Below are positions 53,829 through 64,000 of a DNA stretch of 64,000 nucleotides, piece after piece; the stretch's first letter is position 1, and each line of letters starts with the position of its first letter. The notes under the pieces were generated by a model. That model was not told the DNA's origin, did no database searches, and saw nothing but the letters and a program-made list of their open reading frames with translations. The position numbers and the translations under genes were made by a program. The stretch spans positions 4,526,001-4,590,000 of the forward strand of contig NC_134678.1 in assembly GCF_024713945.1 (NCBI RefSeq). Direction: 5' to 3'. The stretch is from Dermatophagoides farinae (Eukaryota; Arthropoda; Arachnida; Sarcoptiformes; Pyroglyphidae).

Positions 53829-55952
53829 TATAGACCCCATAGACCGAGTCAAATTTGTATCAATTAATTCCAATTTTTTTCCTTTAACCTTACTAACATT
53901 TTCTCAAGTTTACCTACCAGTTTTTATTTCCATCTAGATAAATTTCTTCACCGACGACGATCAATTTGATCATCATCATCGTCTATGATGATGGAGAATT
54001 TTTTTTTCATGCATATAAGTGATATTTTTTTGTTCATAGCTTATTTTAGAAAAACTTTCGATTTGAAAATATCAGAACGAATGGTTCCCTTGGTCCATGA
54101 TATATTTGAACAACAACCAACACACCGTATATAAACCAACCAACCAGACAGACCAGTTTGATCTATTTCATTTTTATTTTACATTCTGTTGAACGCATTT
54201 AAGCTAGAATGTTTTCAAAACATGGATAGTTTAGCCTAAAGCCACAAACAAACGGCTATATGGACGATATACATAATAATATATGAATGTCGAAGTTTTG
54301 ACCGTCGACCACCAAAATGACGACGACGACGACCATCATCATCATCATCATTTTATCGTTACCGTCCCTATTTTTTTTCTTTCGTTCATGCTTCTGAACA
54401 TTTCGATTCGATCAACGTCTCTCCCGCATTCAACACAGAAACTTATTTTCACTTGCCATTCAGGTTGTTGGTCGGCAATGTATGTATATTGACCAAAGGT
54501 CGAAACACACACTGTTTACGTTCTTCAATTCAATTCATTCTAGAATTGGTTTCTGTGCCGAAAAGATGTTCGTTTAGAAGAAATTTTTGATGATTTGATT
54601 ATTATTTTACATTTATTTGTTATATTGCGTGCTCTGTAAAACTATCTATCTTTCTATCGTTTTTTTTTTGTTGAAACGAATTGATTTTGCTTGTGGTCGT
54701 GTATGTGTGCTATTCGATTAATTTTCAAATATGCATTATTGATCGAAATAATAAATGTGTTTGATTTGAATTTATTTTTCGTCATTTCTAAACAAAAAAA
54801 AACAATTGATAAAATTCAAAACAAAACAAAAAATTCCATCAAATCTTAATTTCATCAATTGACAGGTAAGAAATGCTTGAATGAATTATTACTAAAAGTG
54901 CAAAATGGTATTCGAAATGAATTTTGTTTTATTTTTTTTGTTGTGGTGATGCTGGTGATGGTGGCTAATTTACCATAACATTGAAACTGAATGACAATTC
55001 GAATGGAAAAAAAATTCACTTTCATTCATTTTTTCCGTGTATCCATTTTATTCGCCATTATTATTATTATTTTCTTTATATTCTTATTTTGATTTTCATT
55101 TTTTTTCTCTATTCGCTTGTTATGGTCCATCATCATCATCACCATTATCATAATAGTCGTTCAAGTCCAATTACTTTCATTTTACTTTGGTTGAGCAAAT
55201 CAAATCAGAAAAATCTGAAAAAAAATAATGATAAATATTGAAAAGAAAATTCTCCAACCAACAAGAGATGTATAATAAAGAAAATAAAATTCTTTTGTTA
55301 TATTACAAGATGAATAGCGAAAAAAAAATTAGTTCAATTTTGTTTTTGTTGTTGTTGTTGTTGTTGTTGTTTCTTTTATTGTCGATATTTCTTTCATACC
55401 AATTCATGGAGAAATTTTTAACGAAATAGAAAAAAAACAAATCCGATTCACTTTATATTATTGTAATTATGGTCACATGTTTCATTTGTTTGCTTGATAC
55501 AGAGCAAAATCATCGAAGCAAAATTCAAATGTCTATAGAGAAAAAAAAGAAAGAAAATCGGTAGTCCATGAATATTTATTGTGTCCATAGGTTGAAATTT
55601 AATTCTTCAAAAAAAAATAAAAATAAAAAAAATTCTCCTGATGATAATCGATTTCAGATTCATAGCTTCTGAATTTTTATCATCATCTATCATCGTTTCT
55701 TAAGGCTATTTCTTCCGTTAATATTCATTTTTTTTGGGGTAATCCATTCGAGATATTTCGAAGTGAGTGAGAGAGGCAGGAATAGAAATTATTAAACTTT
55801 CACCATAATATTAAATCCATCTTATATATGGATTATTATTAAATAACATAATGCCTCACGGTAGGCAACTACCATCTATACATAAGCTATATTGTATCCA
55901 TTTCCATATTAAAACATAAACACAATGATGAATTTAAAAAAAAATGAAAAAA

Positions 55953-55999
55953 CGTGAATCACGTGATCAAGTTTTTGTTGTACCACTTGATCAATCACG
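55953..55999. repeat. Inverted repeat containing TCACGTGA
   Basis: CACGTGATCAAGT is followed after a 12-base loop by ACTTGATCAATCACG, giving a stem of about 13-15 bp with one bulge. It includes the TCACGTGA 8-mer (55959-55966) seen before three other genes. Its distance from genes is large. Confidence 0.45.
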
Positions 56000-58552
56000 A
56001 ATAATAATAATGATAATCACAAGTAGCTTAGTTAATCGATATCGTTAGTAATATAGGAAGTATATTTATTCATTTACTTAACCAATGGATAGCAAACGAA
56101 AAAAAACCTCAAAAATGAAGAATATATTGATGATTCGTGATTCAATATTAAATCACGAGTATCACTTTGCTCGCGTTTTTGCGTTCGCACTTTGATGATG
56201 ATGATGATGATGATCGTGAAAAGTATTTGGTTTCGCACCACTTTCAAATAATAAGGTGTTAATTGATTTAAATTTAGAATCATAATTATGGTTCAGTGAA
56301 AAAAAAACAATAAAAATTAAATAAATAGCAATAGTTAACGAAACAAAAAACTTAAACATTTCCGGCGTCAAATTTCATGTATTGTTTTACCCCATTTTTC
56401 TGGTCCTGTTATTTGTTTGTTTGTTTGTTTCTAGGGATAGCCCAATAATTATGTGATATATTGAATTTCATTTTTGGGAAAAACACTCTTTTTTTCTCTC
56501 AGTGAAAATCAGTTTTGCCTATCGAATTCGTTAAAAAAAACAAGAGCCCCAAAAAGACCTACATTTCTTACATCATGAATAACACAATCCAAAACAAAAG
56601 GAAATGTTTTTTGTTTGTTTGTTCGTATGTTATTCATTTCAGAGTATGGCTCGATTGATTTTTGAATATATGTGTGTGTGTGTAAAAAACACACACCTGG
56701 TTCTACTTTTTTTTTACGAAAATGAAAAATTTCTGGTTATTGAACAACGTTTGTTTTGTTGTGTGTGTGTATGTCCACCACAACATCAGGAAAAAAATGA
56801 TTCCATTGTAATTTCAATTTTTCATTTGTTATTTGCCACATAAGAAAACAGAAACCTAAACAAGTGAGAGTGTAACTGTCTAAAAGTATTTGCGATTCTT
56901 GAATATAGCAAGAGAGAAGCAGAAAAAAAATTCAAGAATCATTCAAGCATGTTAGATAAAAGCATTGAACATCTCAAATGAATAAATTAGTTTATCAGCT
57001 GTTTGTGTGCTGCATATGTAATAACAAAATTTATTTACGTTTTGTTTTGTTTTTTTTTTTTTTTTGGTGAATTTCAATTCTGTTAATTTTTTTTATATAC
57101 TGAACTGAATCTGGGTAAGTCATATTCAATTCCAATTCAATTTTTTGGAATTTAAAAAAACATATATTTCGATCATTTTTACTTTGAAATTTTGTTTAGC
57201 CTTATCTTTGTCTGATTGATAGATGTGTCATATGACTATTTTTTTTATGTTTCTTTTGGATTATCTTATCAAATCTCACATATATAATGTCATGATTGAG
57301 GTTTCACATTAATTAATTTTTTTTTTTTGGAGTGATTACTGGTGAAAATCAATCAATCTATCAATAAATATCTATATCGATCTTCTGATATCTTGCATTT
57401 TGAATCATAAATTTCAAGTGCAGCCCTCAACCAATATCGTGTGTGTTTTATCCTTGAAATATATAATTTATTTAATCTGATGATCGATAAATCTCAAAAA
57501 GAAAATCTTTAGATTTTTTTTTCTTTTCTTTGTTATTTGATTGCGTGTGTGTTGTTTGGTTTTTGAGATTAACAAAAAAAAAAAAAAAAAATAATTCTAT
57601 TAGGTAATCTAAATTTTCATTGGTTGTTCATTATCGTTAATCGTCATTATCATTATCATGAGGAGAAATTGTCATCTTAATAATTAGAATCGTTCTGTGT
57701 GGATCATTGCAATTGAATATTTGCCAAATTTTTTAATTTGATAAAAACAATTTGTTATTATTATTAATATAATAAATGTTTAGAAGATTTCTTTATAACA
57801 AGTATTACAATAATGCAATCAAAAATTATTTTCACATTTCCAAAATGATAAATTATGCTAAGATATAATGATGATTGTGGTTACCTGTGTTACCTGATTT
57901 TCATATTTTTTTTTTATCTATAAGTACTTTATTTAGTATTTATATGAGGATCATTTTCGATTTGCTGTTTAAATGTTTGCCATCAGGTTCATTATTCTGT
58001 TGTTCATTCGATCTGTTCTGATCATCTTTTATATCTGACTTTGAACTTGACTTTGAAAAAAAAGAATGTCTCAACGATAATTGTTTTTATCAATAATAGT
58101 AGGTATGTTTAATGTATACGCGGTATGTCATTCGAAAATTATGATTGATTGATTGTTTTTTTTTTCGTTTTTGGAACACACCAAAGTAATACCAGTAGTT
58201 TCAAATGATTTCTAGCCTTTTTTTTATAAAGAGTTGTCATTATTGATCTTTTTGTTTGTTTGGTTTTGTTATTGAAAGCTTTGATTTCCTTGAAACGTTA
58301 CATTGTATTTAAATTTTCTTTTTTTTTCTTTAATATATTTAGTATTTCAATATTATTAAAGGACCGCACAAGTAGAAGTACCTAGTTGAATCCATCACCA
58401 TCACCACCACCACTGAATTTTTCATTCTATTTCATTCTATATTTTATGACCTCGCCTATCGATCGGTCTATTCGAGACCTACCTGAAGAAAATTGACGTC
58501 TGACATTTGAAACAAACAAATCAAAAAAAAGAGAGATTTCAGATCAAAAAGA

Positions 58553-61236
58553 ATGGCATCAGCAACAAGTAATAATGTCTATCAACAATCACAAGACTTT
58601 ATTCCAAACAATCATCATCATAATCGGCAAACAGGAGACATTTCAACTTTGACCTTTCCTCCACAAACACCACAACAACAACAGCAACAACAAAATTTTA
58701 TTACGATTAACCAATTCAATATAATTGACATTCATTGTCAAGCGAATGGACAAACGCAACAACAAATTGCTTCGCCAACGCCTTCATCGTTGCCTATTAT
58801 GAATAACCAAACAATCAGAATCAAAGATGAAGATAGAAACGATTCTTATTATCATCATCATAATTATCCACAAGGGCCACCATCATCTTCACCAGGTTCA
58901 TCAATGTCTTCGGATTGTGATGGTCGATTAATGGTGGATAACAGAGATTACATGTCCGAAATCGATCACGCCTGCAAAATATTGGCCATTTCAGCTGGTA
59001 AGTTTCATCATAATTTTTATTTGTTTTATTTGTGTGGCTGTAGTTGTTTTAAAAACCTATTGAGGTGAAACAAGATGAATTTAGAGCATTTGATAGCTAC
59101 TTGTTAGAGTCTGCATATTTTAGTATCTCTTTGAATAATTTATCGAATGATTTTCTGATAATAACCGGCTTAACAGTTGACTTAACTGTGCAAAACAAAT
59201 TGAAATCTGATTGAATGTGATGTTGATAATGATACCTCCATGATTGTCGTCACAGTGTCACCAGGTCACCCGGTCAATTCGGTTTACCCTAATCAAGAAG
59301 CGAAAATGATGTGTAATGCACTGTATGCCACTGGTATCAGTTTGTGCCATACTTACAAAATCATCAAGATTATTTAATCTGATAAGTGTTTGGAATTTTT
59401 CCTGAAAAAAAAATTTAATTTTTCTGATCTCCCTGTTGATAAATAATCAAATGATTGGATTTTTTTCTTTGCCCAAATGAAAGTAGAAAACATCATGCAG
59501 ATGAATTTTTCTAGATAGCAATTGTAGGATTATCGTTTTTGTTTTTTATTCTAGATTTTTTTGTAGATTCACAAAAAAAATATTTTTCTATTAATTCATA
59601 TCCACAAACACCGGAAATTCTTATTTGCTTTGGCGTGTATGTTTGTGTGTGTGTGTGTGTGTGTGAGTGTATGTTTTGAAGTCAATCATGCATCCATATA
59701 TATCCTATATATGTTCAGTTTACCATTTATTTGTGAACCAATAATTAAAATTCAATTTTTTTTTCTCTCTCTCTCTCACATACTACATTCGACATGGACA
59801 TTATTTTTGTGTGTGCGTGTGTGTGTATTATACAGATCCTTACAATTGGAATCAAACGGATGTACGAAAATGGCTTATGTATCAACAACGTTTACATCAA
59901 TTGAAATCATGTACTATTATTGAAAATGGTTTCCGCATGGATGGCATGTCATTATGTGAGCTAAATCTCGAAGATTTTCATCAAAGAATTTTAAGTTCAT
60001 TGAATATGACCAACGGAAATATGGAAACATGGAATTATGCCACAGTGCTTTATCAGGAATTGAATATTTGGCGTAATGGTTAGTATTATAATTGTTTTTT
60101 ATTAATTAAAAGAAAAACAAAAACTAACTGAAAAATATTGTTGAAACTAAATAGCCATTACAAAAATGTTTGAACCGGATTTTACATTTTTTGATTCATC
60201 ATCATCCACCGTTGAACAATCACAAAATTATGATCAATTTCCTGTAATGAATGATAACAAATCGATGATGTTAGTACCATACAGTCGACAAGCTCAATCA
60301 TCATCACCAACATCGGAAAAATCATCATCATATTGTAGTAGTAGTAGCTATGGTGGCCAACAGATGTTTAGTTATGGTAGTCATATGGATGGATACCAGA
60401 ACAATGTTTCACAATCACTGCCTATGAACTCATTTTATGATCCATCATCAAATAATTCGGTCTATTCGAGCAGTCCATCTAGTTCACCACAGAGATCTTT
60501 ATATTGTTCATCACCTGCCGGTAGCATTTCATCAGCATCGTCGATGATCAATAATAATTACATAACTAACCACATGCAACAACAACAACTCCCATCATCA
60601 CAGCAATCAGTCGACCATATCGCCTTGAATCAGGGAAAATTTCCAGAAAATTCATATACCTCAATGTATCAAAATGTCTACGGAAATGACCTTTCTGGAC
60701 ATCAGGAACACATGTTTTATCCCCAACAACTTAAAAGTGAATATGGAAGCGATGGTAAAATTTTACTTTTATAAATTTTGATTATTTAAATAAAATATTC
60801 GTTTTTTTCTTTAGATGACATGTTGAGCGATGATGATCCAATCAATGGTAAATGTCCCATGATAATTTCTACACAGAAATGCCATCAAACACCAATGTCA
60901 CATCAATCAGCAACAATGAAAAAACCAACCTTCAATGGTTCACGTCCACATGGTTCTTCAACTTCCATACAATTATGGCAATTTCTTAAGGAACTTTTAT
61001 CACATCCAAACCAATACGAAAATGCAATTCGATGGTTAGAACGGCCACGTGGTGTTTTTAAAATTGAAGATTCTGTTCGTGTTGCTCGACTTTGGGGTCA
61101 ACGAAAAAATCGTCCAGCCATGAATTATGATAAATTATCTCGTTCAATACGGCAATATTATAAGAAAGGTATCATGAAAAAGACTGAACGTGCACAACGA
61201 TTGGTCTATCAATTTTGTCAACCATATGCCATGTAA
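58553..61236 (+). CDS. ETS transcription factor, SPDEF/Ets98B-like
   Basis: Sequence-specific nuclear transcription factor (GGAA/GGAT sites). Exons 58553-58997, 59836-60078, 60155-60754 and 60815-61236; 569 aa. The Gln/Ser/Pro-rich N-terminus is followed by a Pointed (SAM) domain at about 149-230 (DPYNWNQTDVRKWLMYQQR, LCELNLEDFHQRI, ETWNYATVLYQELNIW), then a Ser/Gln-rich linker. The C-terminal ETS domain (about 480-566) reads IQLWQFLKELL, GVFKIEDSVRVARLWGQRKN, RPAMNYDKLSRSIRQYYKKG and QRLVYQFCQP. The combination of LWQFLKELL, WG-RKNRPAMNY and KKGI-x-K-QRLVYQF matches SPDEF closely. Intron 1 (838 nt) is the longest in the window and holds a (GT)n tract (59643-59669). Confidence 0.93.
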
Positions 61237-62099
61237 GGTAATTTGGTAAAATCTGTAAATACTTATGTATTTCGTATTCTGGGTTATATCCATTGATCCA
61301 TTGTTGTAATTACACTAGAGTTATTAGTGTTATCACAAGAAATTTTTCTTTAAAACAACAAAAAAAACGAAGGTATTATTCGTTTGTTAACCCAATGTTT
61401 GTATGTGTGTGTGTCGCCACTTGTAAGGTATGTGCTTTACAATGTGAATTTTTTTTTGTTTTTTTACCATATATCCTTCTTTATTGTCGAAGGATGTATA
61501 GAACAATTCCCATGTAACTGTTCTATGAACAGATTTCTCATCCTATTTTTCATACTTTTCCTTTTTTTTGTATTCACGAACATATTCCTACAAATCCAAC
61601 ATCATCATCATAATATATTACTGATTTCATTAATTTAATCATTTTTTTTTTTTTTGAAAAAAAACATTTATATTTTTACAAATGAACTATCTCATTTTCT
61701 ATTCATTCTATATCTATATATATTTTTTATGACATTTTCTTTTAATAATCCAAATTTTTTTTTTGCCTAATCACCACATCGTCGTTGTCGCATAAAATAC
61801 ATAATACAAAGTTCATTTACTGATCTCCTTGAATTTTTTTCTTTTTTTTTTTTGCTTCGATTGAATCAATGGAACCAAAAAAAAAGAAAAAAAAACACAT
61901 AAAGATGTTTATGATGAGAAACTAAAGTTTTTTTTTGTTTTATTATTTTTTTTATTGTACAACACAAATTATAATGCAATAATGAAATTTGTACTCGGTT
62001 ACCGAGCAATAAAACCACAAAAAAATGAATGAATGAATGGATTGAATATTATCAAAGTTTATCGTAAATGAATCAAATAAAAATATCATGCTTATCGTA
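61237..62099. other. Convergent 3' region, SPDEF-like gene / coiled-coil gene
   Basis: 860 bp. Plus-strand AATAAA occurs at 62009 and 62074; minus-strand AATAAA at about 61951. Poly-T/poly-A runs lie at 61642-61656 and 61845-61855. A 13-bp inverted repeat, CTCGGTTACCGAG, is at about 61994-62006. No gene is seen. Confidence 0.45.
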
Positions 62100-63779
62100 T
62101 TAATTAGGATTAGGATTAGGATTATTATTATGATCAATTGAAAAACATAAATCTTGCTGTAATGGTGATGATCGTGATTGTGGTTGTGTTTGTTGTTGTT
62201 TGTCCATTTTAATTGACCGATCATTAGAATGAATTTGATTTAATGCATTTTCAATACGTTGTAATGCTCGTCTTAAAATTGTTTCATTGTTATCGAAAAT
62301 TTTTGATGAAAAATTTATTTGATCATCATTTTCTTTGGGATGATGATTATCATTTAGCATTTGATTCAAAATCATTTGCAAATTATGTTCCAATGATGAT
62401 GATTGATTGACGACTGGTTGATTGGCGAAAACTGGTCGACTTCTGTCGAAATTTATTTCATCGGATAGACTACGCACATAGGATGTTGATGTATGACGAT
62501 GTATCAAAGTCTGTAGATTATCGTCATCATCATCATCATCTTCGAGACCATCATCATCGACGTCGTCAAGTTTTTCCGCTTCCTCTTCATACCTATCATC
62601 ATCTAATGAAGTTGGTTGTTTAATTCGTTTATGACGTTGTTGTAATGTCAATGACGAAAGTAACTCCGTCTGGTGACTAAAATCCTCATAATCATCATCC
62701 ATATCATCATCGTCGTCGTCAAAATCATCGCCATGAGTTGTGATTGTCGAGAATGTCGATAAGTGATCATCTTCTGGTCCATTATTATTCGACTCCTTCG
62801 CTAATGGTTGTGACAACGATAATGGGGGATGACAATTCGTTAATTTTGGATTAGTTTTTAATTCAACTGAAATTTCATTTTCCGATTCTTTTGATGATAC
62901 ATCAACAATAAGATCGTGTTTTTTCCGTTTATCGCATTCTTCGTGATCTTCATGGTTTTTGTTTTCATTGTTGATTTGACTATTTTCAGTGGTATTCGTT
63001 TCTATTTGTGTATTATTCAAAGTTTTATTCTTATTCTTTTTTCTGCGTCGACGTCTTTTTCTTTTTTTACTTCGTCCAGTTGTAGTAGAGAATCCAGCGA
63101 TAGGCAATGTACCAGACTCTATCATCATCATTATTTCAGCAGTGGGAGCCATCATAATTGATTCTGGTGTAAATGATGATGATGATGATGATGAAAAGAT
63201 CGATGATTGATTTGTTACTGTTGTTGCCATCGTTGGCTGTTGTCGTTGACTTGGTTGGTTAGAATTATGTTGATGTTGATATGAGGCCAAAATAAATGCA
63301 GCCAGCTGTTGTCTTAACGATTCTTTTTCTATTAACAATTCATCATTCTGATCTTGTATTTGCTATAGTTAGCGTAAAAGAAAAAAAAATAACAAGAACA
63401 GTGTTTTTTTTTGTTACCAACAACAGAAACAACACCGACATAGACCAACCTTGTTCTGTTCTTTTAATTTTTTCATTTCATTTCCTAATTGTTCGAGATT
63501 CTTGCGATCCTGTGCATTTTCCATCGATTCTAATTCGGCAATCTGTGTGGTCATAAAAAAACAACAATAACCAAGTAATGAAAAAAAACAGGCAGTTAAT
63601 CAAACAATTAATACATAAACATAAAAACTAAACAAACGAATCATAAATGAAAAACAACAAACTTTTGCATTTAGATGATCAGATTCTTCAACATGACGTT
63701 GTATATCCAGAAAATTCTGTGCCAATTCATTATTCTGGCATTTCATTAGCTGACAATCAGTTTCCAGGCGTTTATTCTC
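62100..63779 (-). CDS. Coiled-coil protein with basic nuclear signal, C-terminal exons
   Basis: Partial gene; upstream exons lie beyond the window. Three exons: 63779-63663, 63542-63450 and 63362-62100, all phase 0. The first two and the start of the third make one continuous coiled coil (ENKRLETDCQLMKCQNNELA; LEQLGNEMKKLKEQNK; DELLIEKESLRQQLAAF). The rest is low complexity: Ser runs, a strong basic signal (KKRKRRRRRKKNKNK), Asp-rich blocks and an NPNPNPN end. Splice sites at the second and third exons are good; the acceptor of the first (gataaag) has a weak pyrimidine tract. I could not assign a family. At least 490 aa are visible. Confidence 0.6.
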
Positions 63780-64000
63780 CTTTATCGTCATCATCATCAT
63801 CATCATCATAAAAATTTAAATGAAAGCAAATCGATTAATAATATGTATGATACGATATAATTGGTGTGTGTGTGTGTTTACTGAATCTTAACAATGTTGA
63901 AGTCAAACAACAGCAACAACAACATTATTTTCTCGAATTATAGAATTCCGGATAAATGGATGTATATATGTGGAACAACAAAAATAACTGACAATTATAA
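63780..64000. other. Probable intron of the coiled-coil gene
   Basis: AT-rich, with (CAT)n at 63789-63810, (GT)n at 63863-63878 and a CAACAG/CAA run near 63907-63925. No exon was recognised. Confidence 0.35.

Larger units (their letters stand above)
48779..58552. other. 9.8-kb gene desert rich in simple repeats
   Basis: No ORF here resembles a protein; those found translate microsatellites or AT-rich sequence. Tracts: (CAG)n/(CAA)n 48889-48929, (ATCT)n 49990-50007, (GA)n 50431-50450, (GT)n 50545-50565, (TCA)n/(TTA)n 52205-52239, (GAT)n-(CAT)n palindrome 53796-53820, (TTG)n 55345-55371, and many poly-T runs of 10 or more. An inverted repeat with TCACGTGA lies at 55953-55999. The gene at its right edge, a developmental ETS factor, suggests cis-regulatory DNA and/or a 5' UTR intron. 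Confidence 0.6.

Noticed and set aside
58553-59068. ORF continuing past the first SPDEF exon
   Set aside because: Residues after AISAG come from the intron (gtaagt at 58998); splicing to 59836 restores the Pointed domain.
62100-62130. TTAGGA repeats resembling arthropod telomere (TTAGG)n
   Set aside because: Only three hexamers, the unit is TTAGGA, and they are in frame as the NPNPNPN end of a coding exon.

Overview
The window is AT-rich, gene-dense animal nuclear DNA. The gene set (mucolipin, CNG channel, FEZ/UNC-76, HID1, an SPDEF-type ETS factor), the mostly 47-120 nt introns, the tiny spacers and the many CAT/GAT, CAA and poly-A/T simple repeats suggest a small arthropod genome. An astigmatid (dust- or scab-) mite is my best inference; no species-diagnostic locus is present.

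Layout. 1-3.5 kb is a rearranged repeat zone: the last exons of a mucolipin (TRPML) channel, an inverted copy of its 3' flank, a dimeric G/C-run tandem repeat, a pol III B-box-like sequence, a pogo/Tigger-like MITE, and a second, broken copy of the mucolipin tail. 3.5-12.7 kb holds ALKBH6, YIF1 (-), EXO1, an RCC1/BTB-like protein, a small secreted or membrane ORF (-), a type I membrane protein (-) and RPA2. 12.8-26 kb holds a CNG-channel beta-type subunit (-), HID1, LAS1L and FEZ. 26-44.3 kb is the densest part: mL48, TRIT1 (-), TGS1, NME6 (-), DZIP1, MSH2, PEX6, ALG14 (-), SDHC, RPB4 (-), COX6C and a six-finger C2H2 protein. 46-49 kb is a second type I membrane protein (-). 48.8-58.5 kb is a gene desert of simple repeats upstream of an SPDEF/Ets98B-like ETS gene (58.5-61.2 kb). 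The end carries the C-terminal exons of an unrecognised coiled-coil protein (-).

Most genes are head-to-head (184-400 bp shared promoters) or tail-to-tail (7-65 bp between stop codons). EXO1, RPA2 and MSH2, which act together in mismatch repair, lie within 31 kb; MSH2 and, less clearly, EXO1 have E2F-like sites upstream. Housekeeping functions dominate: tRNA and snRNA modification (TRIT1, TGS1), rRNA processing (LAS1L), mitochondrial function (mL48, SDHC, COX6C, NME6), peroxisome import (PEX6), N-glycosylation (ALG14) and secretory trafficking (YIF1, HID1).

Best leads: two type I membrane proteins sharing a juxtamembrane Asn-Cys-Pro motif at the same distance from the membrane; a one-base homopolymer shift that puts the conserved end of ALKBH6 out of frame; a palindromic double poly(A) signal between TGS1 and NME6; a 26- or 38-nt first intron in MSH2; and recurring TCACGTGA boxes before start codons. 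No virus-like elements, CRISPR arrays, rRNA or complete tRNA genes were seen.
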